From NCBI RefSeq assembly GCF_000153325.1, contig NZ_CH724146.1, positions 41,641 to 105,640 of the forward strand: 64,000 bases of DNA, in the 5' to 3' direction. Numbering within the stretch: the first letter of the stretch is position 1; each line of letters begins with the position of its first letter. The DNA comes from Photobacterium sp. SKA34 (GTDB taxonomy: Bacteria; Pseudomonadota; Gammaproteobacteria; Enterobacterales; Vibrionaceae). The notes beneath the pieces were generated by a model. That model was given only the letters and a program-made list of their open reading frames with translations. It did not search any database and was not told the DNA's origin. This document shows positions 26,378 to 34,976 of this stretch, one piece after another. The position numbers and the translations under genes are program-made.

Positions 26378-27280
26378 ATGAAGCATCTACCGCCATTAAA
26401 ATCGCTGCCTGTTTTTCTCAGCGTATGTGAACACCTTAATTTTTCTAAAGCAGCCAATGAGTTGTGCGTCACTCACTCCGCAGTTAGTCAAAGCATTCAA
26501 AGCCTTGAAAGCTACCTTGGAAAGCGTTTATTTCACCGTACAACACGCCAAATGACGTTAACGGAAGATGGAAAACGCTATCGACGTGCCATTCAGGAGG
26601 GGGTAAATATCATTGAGCAGGCAACTCTTCGAGAGTTAACCTCTCAGCAGCAGATCTCTGTCAGTATTATTCCTTCATTAGGGCTAAAATGGTTAATTCC
26701 TCGAATGCCGGCATTACAAGAAAAGTATCCTGATATTGATTTACGCTTCTCTACGCATTCGACGTTGGCATTAGAGCTTCTTCCCCATAGCCTTGATATT
26801 GCTATTTGTTATGGTGAAGGAAATGAATGGCCTGAATACAATGTAGTTCCTTGGAATGAAGATAGATTGGTGCTAGTGGGTAGTCCCTCAAAAAAACCTT
26901 TTCCTGATGATTTAAATAACTACTTTGCTGAACAGCCAACGATTTGGGTTAATCGCTCTCTACGTGACTCTGATTGGACACATTGGTGTCAAAGCCTAGG
27001 CGTTGATGTACCTAACAACACCAAACGACGTTATTTTCAAAGTTCAGTGCAGGCAATTGAAGCTGCTATCGCAGGGTTGGGGGTTTTTGTTACACATCGA
27101 ATGTTTGTCAACGATGAAATAAAAGCAGGCTTATTAGCTGAGCTTACTCCACATAGTGTATTAAGCCGTTGTAGCTATTTCATCGTCAGTAAGAAAGAAA
27201 ACCAGAACAAACCAGAAGTACAAAACGTTATTGCTTGGCTGCAAGACACGCTCAAACAAGAAAAGTCAGCAAAGTCGTGA
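26378..27280 (+). CDS. LysR family transcriptional regulator (GcvA-like)
   Basis: This 300-residue regulator has an N-terminal winged helix-turn-helix (LPVFLSVCEHLNFSKAANELCVTHSAVSQSIQSLE) and a GcvA-type effector domain (IPRMPALQEKYPDIDLRFST, LDIAICYGEG). It is divergent from the isochorismatase-fold/FUSC pair, 150 bp apart, and is the likely regulator of that pair. It is the last chromosomal gene before the Tn7-like transposon, whose left target duplication begins 75 bp past its stop. Confidence 0.88.
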   Translation: MKHLPPLKSLPVFLSVCEHLNFSKAANELCVTHSAVSQSIQSLESYLGKRLFHRTTRQMTLTEDGKRYRRAIQEGVNIIEQATLRELTSQQQISVSIIPSLGLKWLIPRMPALQEKYPDIDLRFSTHSTLALELLPHSLDIAICYGEGNEWPEYNVVPWNEDRLVLVGSPSKKPFPDDLNNYFAEQPTIWVNRSLRDSDWTHWCQSLGVDVPNNTKRRYFQSSVQAIEAAIAGLGVFVTHRMFVNDEIKAGLLAELTPHSVLSRCSYFIVSKKENQNKPEVQNVIAWLQDTLKQEKSAKS

Positions 27281-27354
27281 TTGGCAGGTGGAATACTCTC
27301 TTATCTTTCTTAATAAGAGAGTGTTAAAACTAGAGACAAAGTATCGTATAAAAT

Positions 27355-27359
27355 AAATT
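27355..27359. other. Target site duplication of the Tn7-like element, left copy (AAATT)
   Basis: Five bases directly outside the left TGTGTA end are identical to 57545-57549 at the right end. Five bp is the duplication length of Tn7-type transposons. Confidence 0.95.
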
Positions 27360-27389
27360 TGTGTAGAGACAATAAAGTTTGCCCGTAAG
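27360..27389 (+). repeat. Left terminal inverted repeat of the Tn7-like element
   Basis: The end begins TGTGTAGAGAC and contains the 20-bp site ACAATAAAGTTTGCCCGTAA at 27369-27388. It pairs with 57515-57544, differing only at the seventh base (G versus A). Its outermost bases resemble Tn7 ends (TGTG...GACAATAAAGT). Confidence 0.95.
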
Positions 27390-27400
27390 TGGGGAATGAT

Positions 27401-27420
27401 ACAATAAAGTTTGCCCGTAA
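27401..27420 (+). repeat. Second TnsB-type binding site, left end
   Basis: This is a perfect second copy of ACAATAAAGTTTGCCCGTAA, starting 32 bp after the first. No third copy was found before the first gene at 27462. Confidence 0.85.
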
Positions 27421-27461
27421 CGAGCCCCTTTCATCACCTTGCTTGAAACATTTGGAATGAA

Positions 27462-27803
27462 CTAACTCAAAAATTGCTCTTCATACTTGCAAACGATATC
27501 AGCAAGCTTGTTTAGTTCTTTTCCCAAAGCAGTATCAGGCTTGGCCCCCCACAATTGCTCTATCCGCTTAAGAGCAAACTGATGTTCGACTGAGTTAGAT
27601 ATTTTACATTCCGTCAAAATGTCTCTAATAGCGATTAACAGATCGGAGTCATCTTTGAGGAAAGTAGCTTTTTCCTCATTTACAGCGTCAAAGATATTAT
27701 CGTAATTGATAGATTCCTCATTTTGAGCGAAACACCTATTAACTGTTGATTCTGCAGTCTTTTTATTTGCAACCTCTGTTTTTAACGATGACTTTTTATT
27801 CAT
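27462..27803 (-). CDS. Unknown protein with a HigA-like C-terminal segment
   Basis: This 113-residue soluble protein has a Lys/Ser-rich start. Its last 40 residues (HQFALKRIEQLWGAKPDTAL, then GKELNKLADIVCKYEEQ) closely resemble the N-terminal leader of HigA-type antitoxins (xxALxRIExLWxAxPGTPExxELxxLAxLVExYE). The DNA-binding helix-turn-helix that normally follows is absent; the protein stops there. No toxin gene is adjacent. It is the leftmost transposon gene, 42 bp inside the second TnsB-type site. The ribosome site is weak. Function is not assigned. Confidence 0.6.
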   Translation of the reverse strand: MNKKSSLKTEVANKKTAESTVNRCFAQNEESINYDNIFDAVNEEKATFLKDDSDLLIAIRDILTECKISNSVEHQFALKRIEQLWGAKPDTALGKELNKLADIVCKYEEQFLS

Positions 27804-27965
27804 TCAGAAGTAACCAACTTTAAAGATACACTAGTCTCATTATACTCCGTTTTAAAAGAGTAAGTCAGAACGCTATGCATTAAAGTTGGCTCCTGGCATT
27901 AAGTTGCGATTCAGTATCAAGTGCTACTTTAACCAAATCTGAATAGGCTTACTTAAAGTGTATCT

Positions 27966-28352
27966 ATGACCGAACTAACTAAAATGGAGCGTAAAAAAGA
28001 GCTCACCCGACTTAGGAAGCAATACCCACTAGTAGTAAAATACATCCAAAAGAACATGCCTCCGAACACTGACGATGACCTCTCATTGATGAAGTTAAAT
28101 AATATACAGTATCAAGCACGATTGCGAAGAGTCAGTAGTGAAGTAAGTACTTATGCTGATGAAATTAATACCTTCTGCTCTATTAACAATAGTCGTCTAA
28201 ATTTACTAAATATAAAATTAACTAGTGCAGTGAGTTTGTGTAAGCCTAGCTCTCCACGTTATCCAATTCGCGTCCAGCTCTGTTTTGCACTAGAACTCTT
28301 AGAACAAATAGCGACACAGGCAAGTATTACAAAACACAAAATATCGACATAA
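27966..28352 (+). CDS. Small basic protein, unknown
   Basis: This 128-residue protein has a highly charged N-terminus (MTELTKMERKKELTRLRKQ), predicted mostly helical, with three Cys residues and no membrane segment. I do not recognise it. It is the only plus-strand cargo gene apart from the IS genes, divergent from the 27462-27803 gene and convergent with the 28400-29164 gene. The ribosome site is weak, so confidence is moderate. Confidence 0.5.
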   Translation: MTELTKMERKKELTRLRKQYPLVVKYIQKNMPPNTDDDLSLMKLNNIQYQARLRRVSSEVSTYADEINTFCSINNSRLNLLNIKLTSAVSLCKPSSPRYPIRVQLCFALELLEQIATQASITKHKIST

Positions 28353-28399
28353 CCATACACACATGTCGATATCATCAACATTTCTAGTTATTCAAGCCA

Positions 28400-29164
28400 T
28401 TAAACAAACTCAGCTTCACTCTCACTCACCTCAGGCAGCAACATCCTAAAGATTTTCATAGACGACGGAGAAAGGAAAAACTCGTGTTGTTCGCAATAAT
28501 ATCCAAATAACATCAACTGATGACCTAGTAGCTTGCAGGATATAGGAGATCTCAACTCCTTATTGTTACTTAAATGAGCGAGTTGCGAATCAGGCCCAAG
28601 CTTGGCCGCGCCGTAACAGATCAAAGCCATTACATCCTCCAAGTTTATTTGATGGATATCTTTGCTAAGCTCATGCCTAACCGTCGCGGATAACTGAGCT
28701 ACATTAAACTTCATTGCTGTAATGATTTGAGTTACTAGCTCATCATAGTTAGCGAGTTTAGTTTCTAGTGGGTAACGCCGCCACTTTGTTCCAGGTCGAT
28801 AGGCACAAAATGAAACGCAAAGCTGTTCCCTTGCAAATCCATCAACCTCTTTAGCTATGTAACCTTTTAACTTAAGCGCTAGCTTTATCTGCTCTATATC
28901 ATCGATATTCACTTTGTAATTGATAGATAAACGAATGTGGATATCACGTGCAGGCTCAATAAGGTAGATCTCACCCCAATGCGTCACTTGAATATCGAAC
29001 TTCTGCACTTTTAACTGCTTAAAGAGTGCTTTCACAAAGACCTGCACATCAGAATACTGTTCTTTCGAAACGTCGATGCCACCAACTTGCCTTCGATGAA
29101 ACAGAAGAATGGCTCTGAGCTTCCTCACCTTTCTTAGCTGTTGCAGCTTGCTTTCAATGTTCAT
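28400..29164 (-). CDS. Unknown protein, second gene of a coupled cargo pair
   Basis: This 254-residue soluble protein has a basic N-terminus (KLQQLRKVRKLRAILLFHRRQ) and no signal peptide or membrane segment. I see no motif I can name. Its ATG overlaps the end of the upstream gene by 11 bp (ATGAACATTGA), which implies translational coupling and a joint function. Position in transposon cargo next to BREX makes a defence or counter-defence role possible, but nothing in the sequence proves it. Confidence 0.65.
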   Translation of the reverse strand: MNIESKLQQLRKVRKLRAILLFHRRQVGGIDVSKEQYSDVQVFVKALFKQLKVQKFDIQVTHWGEIYLIEPARDIHIRLSINYKVNIDDIEQIKLALKLKGYIAKEVDGFAREQLCVSFCAYRPGTKWRRYPLETKLANYDELVTQIITAMKFNVAQLSATVRHELSKDIHQINLEDVMALICYGAAKLGPDSQLAHLSNNKELRSPISCKLLGHQLMLFGYYCEQHEFFLSPSSMKIFRMLLPEVSESEAEFV

Positions 29165-30005
29165 GCTGCGATATCTCTATCGTAAAGCTTTCAACTCGCT
29201 TACCGACTTCTCCTTTCTGAGTGATATTTGCGCCACGAATAAATAACCACCCATCAGAATAACTTGCCGACTCGACCACCAGCTGAAGCTTCTTGCCACG
29301 TGCAACATCCGATGACACCCAATCTCCGCTCTGTACTTTCAGACATTGGTAAAGCAGCCTCATATTGAGCGCTTCTATTTCTTGCTCCAGTTGTTCAACA
29401 GCCTGAGTGAAACTATCGACTTCTTTCCTGAGTAAATCCTGATGCGTATCTAAATCGACATTAATGACCGCCGTCACCTCATCCAATTCACTCATGGCCT
29501 CCCCAAGCCTATCAAGCGCATAAGATTGTTCGAGCCGGCGGCCAAGTTCAGCGTCTTTGGCTTCTATTTCCGCAATGAGGCTTTTTACCAACGGACTAAC
29601 ATCGACAACGGGATCAGCGTGCTTGAATTGGCCTGGATTTAAGAGCAACTCCGCTATCGGTATTTTACAGGTTTGAAAATGTGGTTCATCAAACGGCGGA
29701 AGGAACCCGGTAAGAAACACCGCCTTTTCAGTCACGTTAATGAAGCTCTTCACTTCGTGATGATAGCGTTGGCTTAACTCATAAAACCAACGCGCCTCTG
29801 GTAGGCATTGAGTAATTTGATGAAAGCCCTCTTCAATCAACCGTTCCCTCAAGCTCAGCACCTGAGACACTAATTCATCATGGAATGCACAATGACAAAA
29901 CAGCGGCTGGACACGCCCCGCGTGATACATACCATAATATGTTTCAACAAAGAGTGGCTTCACCTTCAAACAATAAACCCGCTTTTTCCCTGCTTTTTGC
30001 ACCAT
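29154..30005 (-). CDS. Unknown coiled-coil protein, first gene of a coupled cargo pair
   Basis: This 283-residue protein has an N-terminal domain with clustered Tyr/Phe/His/Cys (YYGMYHAGRVQPLFCHCAFHDELV). A central coiled coil follows at about residues 145-215 (IAEIEAKDAELGRRLEQS...EQLEQEIEALNMRL), and the C-terminal domain is probably beta-rich. A strong AAGGAGGG ribosome site precedes the ATG at 30005. It overlaps the downstream gene. I do not recognise the family. Confidence 0.65.
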   Translation of the reverse strand: MVQKAGKKRVYCLKVKPLFVETYYGMYHAGRVQPLFCHCAFHDELVSQVLSLRERLIEEGFHQITQCLPEARWFYELSQRYHHEVKSFINVTEKAVFLTGFLPPFDEPHFQTCKIPIAELLLNPGQFKHADPVVDVSPLVKSLIAEIEAKDAELGRRLEQSYALDRLGEAMSELDEVTAVINVDLDTHQDLLRKEVDSFTQAVEQLEQEIEALNMRLLYQCLKVQSGDWVSSDVARGKKLQLVVESASYSDGWLFIRGANITQKGEVGKRVESFTIEISQHEH

Positions 30006-30301
30006 AACCCTCCTTTATTTGTACATCCCCCCTATACATTTAGGTAGAGATAGCACTAATAAAAATACCTTTTATGGGATAGTAACTATATTAAGAGTCT
30101 ACTGTTCAAGGAGCTTACCAAACACACAAACCGAGTCGTAGTGGCTTGCGATAGAGATAACTAATTCAATTATAGAATTTTTGCGACTGGTACTATGCGT
30201 TTATGAGAGTGAAAAATGGAGGTTGAGTTGTGGCTCAGATAACATCGATTATTAAGTTAACCCACACGGTAATAATAGAACTTACCTGTAGTGGATATGT
30301 T

Positions 30302-30619
30302 TTAACCTAAGTTAAAGTATGACTTATATGAAAAAGAGCAATATCCATACTTTTTTATCAGTGTTGCTACATGAGGTAAATGCTCATGCAAAATGCAAGC
30401 AGCCCTTACCGCATCATCATCGGTACAATTTTCAATATCTCTTTTTTCACATAGGAGTAAATTTTTTTTCATCTCATCAAATGAGAAAAACTCGACCCCT
30501 AATGAAAAGTAAGGACCCAAAAACTCTTTAATTTGCTCTTCTGTTCCAGAAACCAAGATATGAGTTAAACCTTCGCCTGTAGCAAAATATTCAACAAATC
30601 CAATAACATCTTGGCTCAT
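30302..30619 (-). CDS. Small protein, unknown
   Basis: This 105-residue soluble acidic protein contains four Cys residues in its second half (LCEKRDIENCTDDDAVRAACIL). It has a good AGGAGCG ribosome site upstream of the ATG. I do not recognise it. It lies just left of IS copy 1, whose left boundary is 36 bp from its start, so the IS probably sits in or near its promoter. The 296 bases between it and the coupled pair downstream hold no gene I can support. Confidence 0.6.
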   Translation of the reverse strand: MSQDVIGFVEYFATGEGLTHILVSGTEEQIKEFLGPYFSLGVEFFSFDEMKKNLLLCEKRDIENCTDDDAVRAACILHEHLPHVATLIKKYGYCSFSYKSYFNLG

Positions 30620-30726
30620 ACTCGCTCCTATATCTATGGACAGTAGTTATGTACTGTAGTGGCATAGTGAATTTGGTCACTTAGTTAGAGGTGATATCAT
30701 CACTTCATACGTTAACAGGTGACACT

Positions 30727-31904
<1,178 letters not shown>

Positions 31905-32199
31905 CCACTACATACCCCCTCACTAAACATTCCAGCGACTGAGATGAAACACTACTCTGTTAGTAAACTTCACTAATAATAATGTAGCCCATATTTCATA
32001 AAGAAATCATAATAACTGTCTACGTAGTTTATAGACTTGGGCTTGTTAGCTACTTCCAATCTAACAACTTGACAGGACAATCCCTATGATGAGCTCACCG
32101 ATAACACTTTGCAGTGACAATAGAGTTAAAGTCTGTGTTCTCTAACGTACAATCGTTAGTTGATTTTTAAGCTAAATACCAGTCAATAATAGCTCTCAT

Positions 32200-32829
32200 C
32201 TAAAAAGTGAGATAATTACTCCTATTTCTGTCAGTTAAATAAACAGTGCTCGAAAATGCCCAATTGGAAGACTGGCAATTGAAGCACTTTCCTGACAGGG
32301 CTGACTGCAAGCAATTAAAAATATTGGCATACTTACCACAACACTTTTGAATAACAGTATGTAGACTGCACATCCTTTTGTCGTGTATATCACAATCTAT
32401 AAAATACCCCCAATTTAGTCTAAACCACGCAAACCCATAGATTTTTATTTGCTCTCTGAAACATTCAATACAGTATCTTAATTCAGTTCGACTATTTAAA
32501 TTGTTTTTATTACCTTCATTCTTCCCCTTGAAAACATAATCTCCAACGTAATTGTATACTTCGGTGTTGGTATACCTATATGGTGTATTATTTGTCAGAA
32601 TATGTTCAATATCTTTAAACGTTAGCGGGGTAAAATATGTTCTTTGTTGTTCATTCAATATAGGTAATTCACGAATTACACCTGAGTCACTTAAAATTCC
32701 CGCCAAGTCTCTAGTTTGCTGCAGCTCTCCAGCAATAGTAAGTACTCGAATCAAGTAACCATGTATTAATTCATCTTTTTTTATCTTAATCATGCTTCGC
32801 ATTCCGGCAAAGATGAACAGAGCAGGCAT
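32200..32829 (-). CDS. TniQ/TnsD-like protein directly behind brxL
   Basis: This protein has up to 209 residues. An N-terminal TniQ-like segment (ELIHGYLIRVLTIAGELQQ) precedes a zinc-ribbon block YCIECFREQ...FRLNWGYFIDCDIHDKRMC, which has the CxxC...CxxH layout of TniQ proteins, and a second CFNCQSS motif follows near the C-terminus. It is short for TnsD (about 500) and nearer to small TniQ proteins. Its first ATG lies 2 bp after the brxL stop, so it seems part of the BREX transcript; starts at 32802 or 32793 are equally possible. It could direct the element to a second kind of target, or be a remnant of one. Confidence 0.65.
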   Translation of the reverse strand: MPALFIFAGMRSMIKIKKDELIHGYLIRVLTIAGELQQTRDLAGILSDSGVIRELPILNEQQRTYFTPLTFKDIEHILTNNTPYRYTNTEVYNYVGDYVFKGKNEGNKNNLNSRTELRYCIECFREQIKIYGFAWFRLNWGYFIDCDIHDKRMCSLHTVIQKCCGKYANIFNCLQSALSGKCFNCQSSNWAFSSTVYLTDRNRSNYLTF

Positions 32830-32831
32830 TA

Positions 32832-34910
32832 CTATTCAACTTTTATAAACGTAACTTCAAACTGCTTACAAGAGCGGTGTTTCTGTAATCTTGTTGATAA
32901 GCTAAAAGCATCATTTACATCATAATGTTGGAAAATGTCTAAGCCACGATCTAGGGACACTTTCCAGCCAATATCGGTCACTATGTGTCTTGCGTGCTGA
33001 CTACCTGATGTGTCAAATGAATACGCGAACTTGATACCTACTGCAAACATTGAGCTTTGGATTTTATCAAAGTATTCACGTTGCTGTTCGCCTTTAAATT
33101 CATCCTCAACAGTGACTAAACTGACAACAACTTCATCTTCCTCTGCTTTTTGCTTAACGATCGTCTCAAGTAATTCCATCAAGTTTTTTGCTTGATAGAA
33201 AATACGAATATAGGGATCAGTAATTGTAATGTGCTTTGCACCTTTCAAGTAAGGCCCAATTAAGGAGTCATAACTGACCCCTCGTTGATTCTCAGAAAAT
33301 GTTAGATGCTGCTCTTTTAAGGTAGGCTCATCACTAACCGTTGCTGAGGAAGCACCAGCAATTGGCTGAACCTTATGATCTGACTCCTGATAAGAAGGTA
33401 TTTCAGGTTCAGGCATCCCTATATCAGTTACATCACCTACAGTTTTGTTGAAGTAGTTAGGGTATTGCAGCTCTTCAAGAGTTTGAACCGGTGTCTCGTT
33501 GCCTGCTTTATCTGTGTAAGCAAAGTTAACATCAGCATAGGTGCTATCAATTCTAAACAGCTGATCTTTGACCCGCTTTCTACCTTCCATTGAAAACTTT
33601 AAGATCTCTTCAATTTCTTCTTCAGAAGCCCCCCCTTGCGGGAATAATATCTTCATTAAGCCTGAAAAAGTTTTATGAATCGCATCCCTATCACGAGTAG
33701 ATATCTGCGGTGATATTTTAAAGTATTCACTATAGTGATCTGAATAGTCTTGGTTCCTTAAATGACGAAGCACCTCAGCAAGGTAATCAACCACAAACCC
33801 ATAGCTGCTTGAGAACATTTCACCACGAATAATATCTATTTCCCAGCCCGGAATGTAAAAATGAAGACGATCTAAAAAGGCTGAATCATAGAATTTTTCA
33901 GGCAATGCGTCGAATAGGTCTGAGTGCTTCAACATATAGGGTACGCTGTGTTCAGTATTACCAATAAATGCCATTGATGCATCTGCACCCAACATTTCAA
34001 CACCACGAGAAAAAGACTTGTTCGCCATATAGTTTTTCATGATATCGACTAAAGCTTTATCTACTTTCTTTTGTTTTCCTGCAAATTCATCAAATGCAAC
34101 AGTATCCCAGTAACCGACTAAGCCTAACTTTCCACTAGAGTTATTCACGAATAGTTTGGGAACTGTTACTTCACCACCAGATATTAAAATACCGTGAGGC
34201 GAAAACTCAGAGAAAATATGCGATTTACCAGTACCTTTAGGGCCTAGTTCTATTAAGTTGAAATTACGCTCACAAAAAGGGATTAAGCGCACTAACTGCA
34301 TCAGTTTGCTTCTGCGACCAAAAAACTCTGGGTTGAAGCCAATGCTCTGCACCAGTACATCAATCCACTCATCAAGACTAAACTTACTACGAGCGCCGAT
34401 ATAACTGTCATAATCCAAATGAGACATTTGAATTGGTTTGATGGTGCTCAGAATCCAAGGGCTAGCATCTTTATCTTCAGTATGATCATACTCTACGTCT
34501 GCAATAACCCAAACACCACCGACCAATAGCTTGGGATGCTTTTTTACTGTTCCAGAGTCAATCAGAACTTTTTTAATACCAAGATTTGAGAACTCTGTTT
34601 CATAGACATCTTTTTTGTCATTTAAAGAGACACTTACCTTATCAATGACTTTATGACGACCCTTTTCACGAATGGTAGAACGAATTAACCCAGCTTCATT
34701 ACGGTGAACATAATGTTTAGCTAAAATTTCCTTAACTGTTTGGATGCCGGACTCAATACTTGCTTCATCGCTAGTTGCACAATACTGCCCAAGTAAGTAT
34801 TCCAAAACATATGAAGGGACAATTGCATTGCCTTTTACGGTCTTAACCAGATCCTTTCTTACAACAAGGCCTGCAAATTCACTACAAATTTTTTGATTGA
34901 GTTCGTTCAT
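32832..34910 (-). CDS. brxL: BREX protease-like protein BrxL
   Basis: This protein of about 692 residues is the Lon-like BREX component. An N-terminal domain precedes an AAA+ module with Walker A GPKGTGKS and Walker B VAFDEFAG, then an arginine-finger region (SAFLDRLHFYIPGW) and a C-terminal Lon-protease-like domain. BrxL forms DNA-binding AAA+ rings and is required for defence in type I systems. It is the last core gene of the operon. A GTG four codons upstream (34922) is an alternative start; neither has a strong ribosome site. Confidence 0.92.
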   Translation of the reverse strand: MNELNQKICSEFAGLVVRKDLVKTVKGNAIVPSYVLEYLLGQYCATSDEASIESGIQTVKEILAKHYVHRNEAGLIRSTIREKGRHKVIDKVSVSLNDKKDVYETEFSNLGIKKVLIDSGTVKKHPKLLVGGVWVIADVEYDHTEDKDASPWILSTIKPIQMSHLDYDSYIGARSKFSLDEWIDVLVQSIGFNPEFFGRRSKLMQLVRLIPFCERNFNLIELGPKGTGKSHIFSEFSPHGILISGGEVTVPKLFVNNSSGKLGLVGYWDTVAFDEFAGKQKKVDKALVDIMKNYMANKSFSRGVEMLGADASMAFIGNTEHSVPYMLKHSDLFDALPEKFYDSAFLDRLHFYIPGWEIDIIRGEMFSSSYGFVVDYLAEVLRHLRNQDYSDHYSEYFKISPQISTRDRDAIHKTFSGLMKILFPQGGASEEEIEEILKFSMEGRKRVKDQLFRIDSTYADVNFAYTDKAGNETPVQTLEELQYPNYFNKTVGDVTDIGMPEPEIPSYQESDHKVQPIAGASSATVSDEPTLKEQHLTFSENQRGVSYDSLIGPYLKGAKHITITDPYIRIFYQAKNLMELLETIVKQKAEEDEVVVSLVTVEDEFKGEQQREYFDKIQSSMFAVGIKFAYSFDTSGSQHARHIVTDIGWKVSLDRGLDIFQHYDVNDAFSLSTRLQKHRSCKQFEVTFIKVE

Positions 34911-34976
34911 TTGTTTACCCACATATTAAGTATGCCAAAGTCCATTTCAGCTTTTTCCGTTTCTATATTCAACAGA

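Noticed and set aside
28400..30005. TnsE homologue in the left cargo
   Set aside because: Length and position do not fit and no resemblance to TnsE could be seen.
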